From Pulicaria dysenterica (Eukaryota; Streptophyta; Magnoliopsida; Asterales; Asteraceae), in contig OX359290.1 in NCBI GenBank assembly GCA_947179395.2, positions 72,735,876 through 72,799,875 of the forward strand: a DNA stretch of 64,000 nucleotides. Direction: 5' to 3'. How positions within the stretch are numbered: position 1 is the stretch's first letter; the number at the start of each line of letters is the position of its first letter. A program made the position numbers and the translations under genes. The notes under the pieces are model-generated. The model made no database searches. It was not told the DNA's origin and worked only from the letters and a program-made list of their open reading frames with translations. Of the stretch, positions 33,562 through 45,660 are shown one piece after another.

Positions 33562-35700
33562 CTCTGGGACATCCAAAGGCTGAAGCAATCCACCCGGATC
33601 TACCGAACTTGCCTCCATACGTTGACAAGTGTCACAAGCATGCACAAACTGTTTTACACTTTCTATCATGCCCAGCCAATATAGATTATGAGCAATGTGT
33701 CGATAAGTGCGGTAAAAACCAGAGTGACAACCAGAAGCTGTCTCATGAAATTCTTTCAAGAGAAAAGGAATAAACTTGGAATTTCGAGGAATAAAAAGAC
33801 GATTTTTGTAAAATAAAATACCATTGTGAGTAGTATAGCCTGGATGAGAATTAGAATTATCCATACAATCATGAATCAGCCCATTTATACCCGGATCAGT
33901 CTTGTGTTCAGCAATTAAATTAGCCTCTTACAACCAAATTGGAGTTGATAGTAAAGCAGAAAATTCCCTTTCTTCAGCCCGGCGAGAAAGCGCGTCAGCT
34001 GCCCGATTCTCCCGCCCTGGTTTATAACGAATTTCAAAATCAAAACCCAACACTTTTGCAACCCAATTTTGCTGATCCGGGCTTGTAACACGCTGCTGAA
34101 GGATAAATTTTAGACTTTTTTGGTCAGTGCACACGATAAACGTTGTTCCCAAAAGATATGAACGCCAATGTTGAACGGCTAGTACTAACGCCATAATCTC
34201 ACGCTGATACGCCGATTTAGAAAGGTTGCGTTCACTCAGGGCTTTACTAAAATATGCGATTGGACGTTATTGTTGCATTAAAACAGCTCCAATACCCCGT
34301 CCCGAAGCATCACACTCAACCATAAAAGGAAGAGTGAAATCTGGCAGCGCTAATAAGCAGGGCAGAAACCATGGCCTCCTTCAACTGATCAAAAGATAAT
34401 TGTGCCCCATCATTCCACAAGAAAGCATCTTTCTTAGTCAGCTCCGTAAGAGGTTTGGCAATACTGCCATAATGACGAATAAACTTCCGGTAGTATCCCG
34501 TAAGCCCCAAAAAACCCGTAGCCCTTTAATAGTCTTTGGAACCGGCCAATCCAACACCGCCGATATCTTATTAGGATCCATCGCAACTCCATCACCGCTG
34601 ATGACATGACCCAGATAATCGATTGATTGCTGACCAAACGAGCATTTTTTCTTATTGACCACAAATTTGTGTTCCTCCAAGAGTTGCAGTGCCACCTCTA
34701 AATCCAGGAGATGCTGTGCCCACGAAGGGCTGTAAATCAGGATGTCATCAAAGAAAACGACAACTTTTTTACGAAGTAACGGCCGAAAAACGTCATTCAT
34801 CACTGCCTGAAAAATTATCGGGGCATTCATCAAACCAAACGGCATGATAAGGTACTGATAGTGACCGTCATGTGTTCGAAATGTTGTTCTCTCGATGCTA
34901 TCAGGGTGAATACAGATCTGATTGTACCCCGATTTCAAATCCAATTTAGAAAAGAAATGTGAACCATGTAATTCATCAATCAATTCCTCAACCATAGGGA
35001 TAGGGAACTTGTCAGCCACAGTAGCTTTATTAAGAGCCTTGTAATCAACACACATATGCCATGAGTGATCTTTTTTTCGAACTAAGATTACCGGACTCGA
35101 GAATGCACTTTTACTTGGACGAATCATTCCATGAGACAGCAGCTCCTGCACTTGTCTTTCAATTTCTGTTTTCTGCATATAAGGGTAACGATATGGTCTA
35201 ACTGAAATTGGTTCATGAGGGTTTGAAAGAGTGATTACGTGGTCACAATGACGAGATGGAGGTAACCTAGAAGGGGGCTGAAATACCGCAGCAAACCTGA
35301 TCAATAAAGCCTGCAAAGACTGAAGCTGAGAAGGGTCTACAGACGACGAATTGTCCACCAAGTTACTCACTATTGGTGAAACAAGACCCGGAAGGCCAGC
35401 TGAAAGTTGTAACCATTGTTGTAAAGAATCAAAAGACGCGTGAGTAATTTTCATTCCCTGAAGAAAAACAGACACACCATTTAGAGTAAATTTCATCCAG
35501 GACTTGTCCCAATTATGAACCACTTCACCTAGCGTTTGTAACCATGCCATACCCAGAACGAAGTCAAGTTCCCCAACATCAAGTATAAGGGCATCAATTG
35601 TAAAGTCATAACAGCCAATACATATCTAAAGATTCAGGCATTGTTGAGTGATTAACACCTTATGACCATCTCCTAACTTGATACTAATGCCCTAACAATC
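33562..35700 (-). pseudogene. K pol: RT, RNase H and integrase zinc domain
   Basis: RT is in the frame ending at 34438 (CVDYKALNKATVADKFPIP, FSKLDLKSGYNQI, MPFGLMNAPIIFQ, catalytic VVFFDDILIYS). A frameshift near 34500 moves the connection domain (LTGYYRKFIRHYG) to another frame. RNase H pieces run to about 33928 (CTDQKSLKFILQQ, GRENRAADALSRR). The integrase zinc domain follows (FHETASGCHSGFYRTYRHI, CDTCQRM) and stops at LQPLDVPE, where G begins. Stops also occur at 35692-35694 and about 35632. The remainder of integrase is at 10878-11735. Confidence 0.85.
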
Positions 35701-37139
35701 AACAAAAGGCAAAGAGAGAGATGTAGCCAGATGACGAGAAACAAAATTGTGGGTAGCCCAACTATCAACCAATATACAGATAGGAATATCACATACCGTC
35801 CTCCCAAATTTCATCATTTTCCCCCCTTGAGTAACATCAGTAGAAACCCCAAAGTATTCTAAGACAGCACACATTTCAGAAAAAGGAGTATCTTCCCGAG
35901 TAGGAGATGGAAGTTCCTGACCATCGACAAGCCCAGAATCCGAATTGTCTTCATCATCACCCAAAAGAAGAATACGAAGTTTACCTTTAGGGCATTTGTG
36001 AGAAGGGCCGTATTGTTGGCCACAACGAAAACAGAGGCCTTTCTTCCGGCGATCATCCCACTCCGTTCGACTCAAAGAGCGAGTACCTCTATTATCGATG
36101 ACCTCCGGGTACGGGTTCCAACGAAACTGATCCAGAAAATCGAGCCGGTGAAAAACCTTAACAAAAGCGGACCTCTCAAGGGATTTAGGGGAAGGTGGGC
36201 CTCATATATCACCATGGCCCAATAAACGGCTATCACTGGAGCCCATGACAAAAGGCCTAGTTGGGGACAAGTAGCGGAAACGGGAATGCGATAGGGCACC
36301 GGCCGACGGTCGCATCATATCTTCAACGTATTTTGCTAAATACATAGCATCAAGACGAGACTGGGGACGATGAAGTCGAACCCACTTCTTCACCTCCTCC
36401 CGTAACCCTGCCACGAAATTGCCTAAAGCTTGAGACTCAGGGAGACGAGGGACTAACGATAGCAGATACTCAAAGTCATCGATATAGTCATAAATGGAGC
36501 CCAATTGTTTCAATGTAGCAAGCTGTTCATAAGGGTTCTGCATTTCCAAACCACTGAATCGTTGCAAAATTTCGACCTGGAATTAATCCCACGTGAGAGT
36601 AGAATGTACCTGAGTAACGATGGTGAACCAGTGTTAAGCAACCTCTGACATGCTCAATTGGGCCACACGTAAACGAAGATGGCTAGGAGTGTGATTAATG
36701 TCAAAGTAGAGGTTTGCCTTCTAGATCCACCCCTGAGGATCAAAACCAAAAAATTCAGGGAGTTTAACCTTTTTCACTGCCCAAGGAAGAGAATCAATAG
36801 GCGGTGGAGGAGGAATCGCACCACCCCCAGGCGGTGGAGGAGTAGCACCGCCACCCTTGGCAGAACCGCCCAACACGCCAGAAGCACCACCATGCCCTGT
36901 GGATCGCCGAACAAATGAGACAGATTATCCACCCCCCAAAACGGAGCGCCGGGATCGAAAGGAGGAGGGTTCCCCAGTTGCTTCATCCAAGCAACCATCA
37001 TCTTACGAAACTCAGAGTTCTCTAATCGATCGACTTCAAGAATCTGGAGCGTAGCTTTCATTTCAGAGACATCAGACTGCAACTGCGTAAGAACTTCTTC
37101 ATGCTATTCAAATCGAGCTTGAGTGGAGCGAGTTTCCAT
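35692..37139 (-). pseudogene. K gag and protease, heavily mutated
   Basis: Gag starts METRSTQARFE at 37139, 53 bases inside the 5' LTR edge. A stop follows after 11 codons and the frame shifts within a Gly/Pro-rich segment near 36850. Capsid pieces (NPYEQLATLKQLGSIYDYI, FVAGLREEVKKWVRLHRP) lie at 36567-36202. A zinc knuckle (CFRCGQQYGPSHKC) at about 36030 is followed by the aspartic protease with the active-site triad changed from DSG to DSW (ILVDSWATHNFVS). The altered triad and the stops make it non-functional. Confidence 0.8.
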
Positions 37140-37192
37140 GGCAGAAACAAGGACAAGGAAGGAATGGCAGGTCTAAGGCAGGATCGGACCAA

Positions 37193-37524
37193 TGATAGGT
37201 AATTGAAATTGTATAAGATGATATCACAGTATGTAAGAAGATTGAAAGAGGTATTGATTGAATTTCATAAGATCTTAATACAATAAGGAAAGAAAATAGT
37301 CCAGGGCCAAGACCTCTCACACAGCTACAATTCTGGAGCCTAACAAACAAGAAAGAGAAAATACTGACATGCATACCATCAGGCCTCCCCTCCTTTTTAT
37401 TCACATGACCTCACCAACTACTTTCTAGCCACTTTTAGTAATTACCCCTTTAGTCCTTCTAATATAGACTTGTAACTTCCTTGGCTCCTTCTTAATTGAT
37501 ACAAGTACCTCACGATCTGTATCA
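37193..37524 (-). repeat. 5' LTR of element K
   Basis: 332 bp, TGATACAGATCGTGAG ... CCTATCA on the minus strand, matching 10551-10877. Directly after it (37192 downward) the minus strand reads TTGGTCCGATCC, a damaged version of the initiator-Met primer-binding site TGGTATCAGAGC. Confidence 0.82.
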
Positions 37525-37529
37525 ACATT

Positions 37530-38460
37530 GCATATTTGTCATTTTTGGATGATGTGTATCTCACTTAGCTTAATATTATATACTTATATTAAAAAGCGTG
37601 GATGCATATGAATCCGTGCCCGGATCCGGGTTCGGGTCAGAAACCGGTTTGGGCCGGATTTCTTTTTGGGCTTTTTTTCCGAATTTGGGCAGGTGCCACG
37701 GGTCGGATCCGTACCGTACGTGATGGTCGGTTATTTTTCGGGTTTAGGCCGGTTTGGCATATAAAAAAAAGGTGACCGCTGCCGGAAAACGACTGCCGCC
37801 GGACATTGACCACTACCACGTCGTTTACCGTCGCTCACCGTTAAAGATATGATGAAACCACCATCATCGCCGTCTCTCACCTCCGTAGATCTGAAGAACC
37901 ACCATCACTGTGGCAGATCTGCGTCGTTGACCAAGAAGCCATCACTGTGGCATATCTGAAGAAAACGCCGTAGATCTGAAGACCATTTATCGTTCTGATT
38001 CTTCTACGGCGGCGAGGTCGTGTGGCGGTGATGGCAGTGCAGATTGAAGGTAGTCTTCGGCGGTGGTTGCTCGGTGGTAGTTTTCGGCGGTGGTTGGTCA
38101 GTGGTTGCACGGTGGTGGTTGTCGGCGGTGTTTCCGACGGTGATGCTCGCTGTCCGGCTGCGGTGGTGGACGGCGGTGGATGGAACCGGCGGCGAGTTTG
38201 CAAGAGATGGAGAGAGAGGATGTATTTGGTTTTAGAGAGAGGTAGAGAGAGAGAGTCAAGTATTTTGAATATTTTGAAGAAGGGTAAAGGAGCCATTAAG
38301 AAACCACTGGGTACTATAATCAATGGATGCATAGGAAAACAAAATGTAGTGATGTGAAGGAACCAAGGAGGTTGAGTATAAAGAAAGCAATATGGCTCCT
38401 TGGTTCTTGAGTTTTTGAAAGGTAACGTACACCTTAATTAATTAATAACTATATATTTTG
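37530..38460. other. GC-rich intergenic block of uncertain origin
   Basis: Contains CCGGATCCGG/GGTTCGGGTC motifs at 37620-37760 and a GC-rich stretch of CGGCGGTGGTTG triplets at 37780-38230. The frames across it have no recognisable domains and Arg/Trp/Gly-biased composition. It looks like the GC-rich cores of the TIR elements at 53.2, 57 and 59.8 kb, but I could not find inverted repeats bounding it. Confidence 0.35.
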
Positions 38461-41400
38461 AATAATGAGAATTTATATATGTCATTTATATTTTTTGTTC
38501 GATGATAATTACGAGATGTATTTCACACTTTTCAAGTATGTATTTCGTATTTTTCAATACGTATTTTGTATTTGTCAAATGCGAAATACTTTTACCAGTC
38601 ACACGCATTACGTGTGTATAGTAGCACCCTTTTCAAATCTCCTATTTTATTAAATGTTTTTTTGGGAAAATACAAAAATATTTCTTTTATATATTAAAAT
38701 CAGGTAAACGGATGACTTTTTTTAAAAATGACTGTTAATATTTTGATCTAAATCTTATGATAATATGATCTTGATTTGAGAAGATTAGAGTTTTTAGGTT
38801 AAATATAATGTTAGGGTGTTTTGAGAATTTGTGATAAAAAAGAAAAATTATAACTTTATATTTAATAATCTATGGTTGTAATTTTAATTAATTTTTTTTA
38901 AAAAACAATTAATTATTTTAATTTTATTTTCGTAATTAAAATAATTAAATACCAAAACAGTTTTTTTTTTAATAATAATACATAAGAGAAGATTAAAGAT
39001 TATTATTAATCTTATTATAATTATCTTTTATAAATAAATTAAAAGATAGTCATGATTATATATTTAAAGAAAGTAACCTCGGTTACGGGTTTGAGGTTTA
39101 AATTATAATTATTTTTATCGTGCTCTTGTGGGACATGGTCGGTTTTTTTATTCTTTTTTTTTGTTCGGATAAGAGCCGGATTTAGAATGGGCAGGGTCGG
39201 TGAACACAAGACCCGTGCACTCTTTTCACAAACCTGGTTTACGTTTTCAGTCACGATCAAATTTTAGCCCTTCCACACACGTGTGGAGCACGGGCTCTTA
39301 CTAGTTAACTTATATATGTTGTTTTATGTTAGTATATAAACTAATCATGACTTTATGTGTACTTCTGTAAAGATAGAAAGAATGTTGAGCCCTATGAAGT
39401 TAGACTGAGTGCTCAAGGGAATGTGACAGTATGCCGACTAAAAGGATTACACAACATATAATAAATGGGTCAAAAATGGGTCAACACATAATTAATACAA
39501 ACACGATAATCCAAAATCGTCAAAAAATTGTCAGCTTTAGTCACTATACTCTTTTTTATTACAAGTTAAAATTATCATCTTTTTCTTAAAATTTACATAA
39601 CCTTTATTATCAATTTTCGACACTCTTAACATTGACATTATGGACATTATGGACAAATTTTGATATTTATATTAACTTTTATTACAATTTACCTTATAGT
39701 TTATGCATGAGTAAGAAGTAGCATGATAACAACACAATTAAATTAACATTGCCAATTTTAAACATGTTGGAAACTAGATAAAAATTGTATGAATTCACAA
39801 ATTACAAACTTAATCCATTATTTGGGTATGAAAAATACCCAATTTAAATAACCCGAAACTGTATTAATACTTCGGGTTTTACAATAAATTATCTAATTAT
39901 AAAAATCTAATAAAAAATTCTAGTTATTCCTAATTAATACTCCCCCTTCATCCTTAGACATAGTTAACAATTAACATCACACATATAATTTAATAGTTAT
40001 CTTTCTTCATCTTATACTTTGATTCTAACATTTACTTTAATCAATTAAATATACTTTAAACATTTATTTTAATCAATTGAAATAAAAACATAAAGTAAAA
40101 AGATTCGTATCTTTCTAGTTATATACGCTAAACTACTTCTAAATTTACGTATACTAGCTAAGCGACCCGTGTATCAACACAGGATGATATAAGTCAATTT
40201 TAAATTTATATAATTTTAAAGAGTATTAAGACGTATAGTAAAAATAATTACAAACCATAGATATGAATATAAAATCTCATAAGAAATGAATAATCATTAC
40301 ATAATTTTGAAATTTATACATAAGATTATCATTAAATTTTCTTTAAAACGTCTTTATAAACAACATTTATAGTTTTATTAGTAGGGTTTCCTTAATCATC
40401 GCAAATTAAAACTTTTAACCTCTCTTTACTCTTCACTCAATAAACTGTCACATATAACTGTCTATGAGTGAAAACGTGTATTTTTAGTACTTCTTATAAA
40501 AACTCTTTTTCAGAAATATAAAGTTACATTACACGTCTAAAAGTTTTAGTATAATATTAATGTGTTTCTCGTGATGGAGCTTTATCCCGATATTGTGAAA
40601 CCATAACTATAATATTATTGTTGATGTTGTTTATAAGCGACCTGTGTATCAACACGGGGATGATATAAGACAATTTTAAATTTATATAGTTTTAAAAATA
40701 TTAACACGTTAAAAAATTAGAAAACATATATATGAATATAAAATCTCGTAAGAATTGATAAACATTAAAGATGTTTGATATACATAAGATTATCATAATA
40801 CTTTCTGTAGATACTTTTTATGAACAACTTTCATGGCTTTATTAGTATTTAATGCACACAAACTAAGATATTTAATTTGAAATGGGCTAATGGCATATCT
40901 AACTTGGGTATTTTTCATACTTTTATAATTGTTGCTCCAATTCACGATTTTTTTTGAATCTACTGAATGTTGTTTTTTCCTTTTTTGATATCATAAGATA
41001 TCAAAGATATCTTTCACAGTTGATTTGTGAACTCACTACCTCGCGTTTACTAAATGAATTGCACACAAAATCAACGAATTTTACTAAGGCAGAGTTGGAA
41101 ATTAGAGATAAAAAGGAACAAATTATGAATCTTCAAACACTTATATATAACTTTCGTTTCTTAATCTAGCTTTTAGGTAATTCAATCACATAATTTCATG
41201 AGTCAGACAAATGAGATGTGTTAGAATAGTGGAACTAAAATGGAGCTTACGAAAGGATCTACTAATTTTTATTTCTTTCCTGTTTAGTAACATAATTGAG
41301 CATTGAAAATTTTATTTTAAAACTTAGGGCGTTATTATAATTGTATTTTTTTCCTTTGGCATATGAATGATAAGATTGACGTGAATAGCTAAATGACGTA

Positions 41401-41520
41401 AATTCAATTTATTTATATTCTATTTAGAAATGACAATAAGTATATATAGAATTGCATGCCAAACCAAGAACAAATGGCGTGGTCGTAAATATTGAACAAA
41501 CTTATAATTTGAAATTAAAC
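38460..41520. other. Intergenic region with Helitron-like 3' ends
   Basis: Three places carry hairpins followed by a CTRR-type end. At 39268-39303 (plus strand) GCCC and CCACAC/GTGTGG stems precede TCTTACTAGT. At about 40155-40190 (minus strand) the hairpin from CCTGTGTTGATACACGGGTCG precedes TAGCTAGT. At about 40632-40665 there is a second, similar minus-strand copy. The two last copies head a duplicated segment (about 40157-40400 and 40632-40860). These fit non-autonomous Helitron 3' termini. The 5' TC ends were not found. Confidence 0.45.
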
Positions 41521-41526
41521 ATACCA

Positions 41527-41703
41527 TTAGATATATGATTTAGAGGAATCCGTGAACTTTCTATCTTTTTCAATTGATATTGAACTGTGACGAACAGAGT
41601 TGTCATATGTGAAATTAATCACCCTTGATTTTTTCCTTTCTTTTGAATTCCTTCCCAATGAAGGTCGTTTTGGAGCCGACGAAGAATGTTCTTTATTCTC
41701 CAT
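41527..41703 (-). CDS. Unidentified small ORF, 58 aa
   Basis: An intact frame begins MENKEHSSSAPKRPSLGRN, is Ser/Lys/Arg-rich and ends KSYI. It has no domain I recognise. It sits downstream of the duplicated Helitron-like segments and may be a fragment of a captured or element-encoded gene. Its composition (charged, Ser-rich, not repetitive) is more protein-like than the surrounding AT-rich noise, but a chance ORF is quite possible. Confidence 0.25.
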   Translation of the reverse strand: MENKEHSSSAPKRPSLGRNSKERKKSRVINFTYDNSVRHSSISIEKDRKFTDSSKSYI

Positions 41704-42228
41704 AGTTAATAGCTATAAAAAAGAATAAGAATATGTTAAATTAGCATATGTGAATCGTTTTCATGAAATTTAAACATAACATTTTACCTGAAGAATAATA
41801 ATGAAATGGTGTACCTTGAGTGATAATGACAAATGACAAATGATTATAACATATCACCTATTTATATCATCATCTATTTTTTTTAAAAAATTTAAAAAAT
41901 ATTTTCCCACCATTACAACATACAATTTTTAAATAATTTACTTAATAATAGGAACATTCAAAAGGGATGAATTTTGTTATAGTTCAAATGGTTGAATTTT
42001 CAATTAAATTCAAATTCAAATAGTTATTATATTATCCATGTATATCTCATCGCCTACTTCCTTTTCCTTTTTGTTTATATTTTCAAACTTAATCTATCAA
42101 TTATTATTCCATTTAAATCACATTTTAAATTTTTTTAAATCTAATTCTAAAAATAACTTCCTTACCTAACAAAATGGAGTAATTTTAAACCAATTAAATA
42201 CACGTCAATTAGAAATATGTATTCAATT

Positions 42229-42231
<3 letters not shown>

Positions 42232-42286
<55 letters not shown>
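42232..42286. repeat. (TA)n microsatellite abutting MITE N1
   Basis: A pure TA run ends exactly where the GGGGAAGGTTCATGCGAG terminus of MITE N1 begins at 42287. A second short TA run (44712-44727) abuts its other end. Confidence 0.9.
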
Positions 42287-42289
<3 letters not shown>

Positions 42290-42307
42290 GAAGGTTCATG
42301 CGAGAAC

Positions 42308-44496
42308 TGTAACACCCCAGAATGGGGCCTAGTTGTAAACTGTTGTAACTGTAGCTTGAATAGTTATACGTTGACATTAACTGGTGTTTTGTTGCTAAAT
42401 GTAGTATACATGTTGCTAAATGGTGTCCTAAATGTTAATTGTTGTTTTAAACGTGAATTGGTGCTAAATGGTGTTAACTGGTGTTAAATGTGGATAAAAA
42501 TGTTATATTATTAGAAGTGTCATAAGTTGACCAAGTAGATAAATAGTTGAACGGTTTTGGATAATGATTCCAAAAATATCTCCGTTAGTTGAAACGGATA
42601 AGCCTAAGTGGTGTTTTAAGTTGAATAGGAGAACAAAATACCCGAGAGGGGTATTAGGCCATTAAGTCGGCCTAATTGTTTCTTCCTTATCCCCTGTGAT
42701 AAACAAACACACATTCATACACACGTACAAACACAAACTCACAAACCTTGATCTTTTGGAGATTAATTCGTGAAGCAAATCTGTTGTTTGAGGTTGTCTT
42801 AGCTGATTTCGCAAGTGATAAGTCTGTCATCTTCAACCTTGTAAGTGTTCTTGAAGCTTAAACCTAGTTTTTGTGTTGTAATGGTGAAAGACCCATTTTG
42901 ATGGATTTAGAGGTGTTTTGATGTGTGTTTGATGTCAAATACATGTTACAAAGTTTTTATGTGTGTTAGATAATGTGTATAAACACTTGAATGTGGATTC
43001 AAGTGGGATTTTGAGTCAAAAACGCGAGAAACGGCTGCTGTGCTCGAACAGAGCAAGAACCCATTGTAATCGGGGTCCTTGCGATCGCATGGATGGTCCT
43101 TGCGATCGCAAGCATGTTTGATAAGCCTTGCGATCGCATGGTTATCCCTTGCGGTCGCATGCATGTGTGTGTTGTACTTTGCGATCGCGTGCATGGGTCA
43201 TGCGATCGTAAGGGGTTCGTTGTCGTGGTTTACCGTCTAAGGACAAAGAAATGATACTTGCGGTCGTAAGTACGTAACTTGCGATCGTAAGCCCCCAAGA
43301 TACCACCCTTGCGGTAGCATGGTTGTGACCTTGCGGTCGCAAGCTGGGGTGGTTTGGGCAGGGCCCTTGCGGTCGCATGGAGATCCCTTGTGATCGCATG
43401 GATAAGCCTTTGCGATCGCATGGGGGTGCCTTGCGATTGCATTCTGTGCGGTTGTGTTGACAGCCTTGTTGTATTGTATTATAAGCCTTATTAAGTGTTG
43501 TTAATTGGTGTCTAAACCTGAACCTAATGTGTTAGGTGATTCGGACGATTCTGTGTGCTCTTGGGATTCCCGCATCCATATCTGCCTCTTGTAGTTTCGA
43601 GGTGAGTACCGGTTTCCCATGAGTCTCAGTAGGTAAGTTGTCTGTGGTACATGTTGACACGTGATTGGTGTATTGATACGTGAAAATGGAGGTATGTTAT
43701 GATAGAGTTGTACAAGCATGCTTATTATTGATATGAAAGATATTGTTGTGATTATATGCGCGCATGAACTGGATCCTTATTGGATCAGCTATTTGTTTAT
43801 GAAGTTTTGTCCGGACATTGAATTGGAGAACACGGAGGTCAGTTAGGTAGACGGGTGTTAGTATCTGGCTGGGTTCCCAGGGTCCTTAGGGACTACGGAC
43901 TGGGGAACTAACGGTACTCAAGTAGTATACACTTGGGTAGGACTCTGCAGGCCGCCGTTCCTCTATGGAACTGGGTTCCTTGATAGACTGGAACCAGCAT
44001 GAAAGACATGGCGTACCACGTGGACTGTTGTTAGGTTGTTGAGCGGGGTTGGCTCCCCTGCAATATACGACTCCTGTTGACACGTTTGGCTCGCCGCAAT
44101 ATGATAGGATAGCCCTGTGTGCTGTTCTGATACATGATAGCCTGCTTATTGTTGCTTATGTGTAATTGGTGCTCATTAGCTAGTTGTAGCTAACGCTGCA
44201 AGATATATTTTTTCGCAGGTTGATGCTAGAGGCCTGGTGAGGCGGGACTGGTGGTAGTTTTTGTTGTAAATATCTTTTGGGGAACACGTTGTGGTATGTA
44301 TGGATCCGATGGTCGGAAACTTGTTGGTAACGCTTGTAGATAACAAACTTGGCTTAATTTTTGATGTAATTAATAAGCCGAGTCAAACCACGTTGTTTTG
44401 TAAATGGCGTTTATTTTCCGCTGCACATTTTTGATAATCGTTGCTTAAAAAGTTTAAATTAACTCTAATTTTAAGCTCGTTAGGAGTGGCGTTACA
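42308..44496 (+). mobile_element. Solo LTR M, related to the G LTR
   Basis: A 2,189-bp LTR begins TGTAACACCCCAGAATGG and ends AGTGGCGTTACA, with a perfect 5-bp duplication AGAAC (42303-42307 and 44497-44501). It shares the start (TGTAACA...GGGCCTAGTTGT), the GCGATCGC palindromic block (about 43078-43442) and other stretches with the LTR of G, and is in plus orientation. No internal region remains. Confidence 0.87.
43070..43445. repeat. Palindromic GCGATCGCA minisatellite in solo LTR M
   Basis: About 15 copies of CTTGCGATCGCATGG / TTGCGGTCGCAAG motifs at irregular spacing, the same motif as in the G LTRs but in different arrangement. The motif is therefore conserved while spacing sequence diverged. 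Confidence 0.85.
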
Positions 44497-44711
44497 AGAA
44501 CCGTTGTTATTGCGAGAACCGCGAGAACCAATCTCAGCCGTTCCCTGGATATGGGAAGTTAAACGGATGGAGAGCGTGGAGGGATGGAGTGTGTCAGGGT
44601 GCATTTGAGGAATTCATGGGTGGGCAATGAAATTAAAGGAGGGGGAATTGGACGACTCAGATTGGTTCTTGCAGTTCTCGCACTAAGAATGGTTCTCGCA
44701 TGAACTTTTCC

Positions 44712-45660
44712 TATATATATATATATAATCTTATCCACGATTAATTCAAATATATTTTATTATCTTATCTAAGATTAACAAACACATGAAGTTTGTTATA
44801 AAATTTTTTTCCCTAAGGGATTTGATGGAATGCGACGTAATAACTAATATATTTTTGATTTTCTTTAATTTTTTTTAAATCAAGGGCTATGATTGGTGGA
44901 GATTTTTTAGGGAAAGGGTTGATGATGTAAGTAACCATTGTCTTTTAATAGTTTTATTTTTATATAAATTTATCTTAAATAAAACAAAATTTTAAAAAAA
45001 TAATTTTAATACTTTTTATCGAAATACCGAGGAATCAGTTATTATATCGACTATGATACGTAGATAGAATAAATATAAAAAAGATATAAATTGTTTTATG
45101 AATAACCTACCTGCTACTATTAATGGATAACAAACAATTAAAAATATACTACTTTAAAAAAGTGTCATATTACAATAAAATTTATACCAAAACGTAGATA
45201 AAAATGAGGCGGTTGCAAATATATAATAATTATTTCTCTAAACAAATTAAATAATAAGTTATTAAACATATTTTAAAAACAACCTATAATTAATTATATT
45301 AATATACAATTTTTATATAACTCTCTCACATTTTTATAAAAACCTCTCAAAATTTTCACAAAACTCAAGGATTTTTGGTATTTTGACGTCATCATCACCC
45401 ACTTTTCGATTTTTAATTTTTATTTTTAAATCAAGGGTTATGGTTGGTTAAGAATTTACTAAGAACCTTCTCTTTTAATTAGAATAGAATATAAGATTAT
45501 ATACAGCAGAACTTGAACCATAGACCATGCCTACGGGCCCTTTGGTCGATGGCCGAAACCATCGCCTAGATATAACCCTCCGTATCCGGCTCACCACGGC
45601 CCTGCACAAGCCACCTGAACACCACAACTCACCCATCCCCTTTCTTATTGCAGTCTTTCA
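44712..45660. promoter_or_regulatory. Upstream region of the IGPD gene
   Basis: AT-rich and without genes. A direct repeat (AAATCAAGGG(C/T)TATG(A/G)TTGGT, about 44877 and 45430) spans about 550 bp of it. The last 180 bp before the ATG are GC-richer and probably hold the core promoter and leader. No unambiguous TATA box was picked. Confidence 0.35.

Larger units (their letters stand above)
10551..37524 (-). mobile_element. Element K: Ty3 chromovirus split by nested insertions
   Basis: Homologous LTRs lie at 37193-37524 (5' LTR) and 10551-10877 (3' LTR), both minus strand, beginning TGATACAGATCGTGAG and ending ACCTATCA. Their outer flanks are GCATT (10546-10550) and ACATT (37525-37529), consistent with a 5-bp duplication carrying one mutation. 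Gag, protease, RT, RNase H and the integrase zinc domain run leftward from 37139 to 33562. The integrase C-terminus and chromodomain resume at 11735. Elements R, L, G, the R2 solo LTR and H fill the gap. Roughly 110 residues of integrase core are absent, so insertion was accompanied by deletion. The element is dead. Confidence 0.8.
42287..44711. mobile_element. MITE N1, (TA)n-associated foldback element hosting solo LTR M
   Basis: The left arm is GGGGAAGGTTCATGCGAGAAC (42287-42307) and continues after the LTR at 44502 with CGTTGTTATTGCGAGAACCG. The right arm ends ...GGTTCTCGCATGAACTTTTCC at 44711. Without LTR M and one duplication copy the MITE is about 230 bp, like copies N3-N5. TA microsatellite flanks both ends. 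Confidence 0.82.

Noticed and set aside
33562..33566. CTCTG as the target duplication of G (partner CTCTA at 22111)
   Set aside because: Four of five bases match, but the left flank is R sequence and the right is K integrase, so the similarity cannot be a simple duplication without an extra deletion. It was left undecided.
38022..38357. 111-aa frame with Trp/Arg/Gly bias
   Set aside because: It is a GC-rich triplet repeat region similar to other TE cores. The overlapping antisense frame is equally long.
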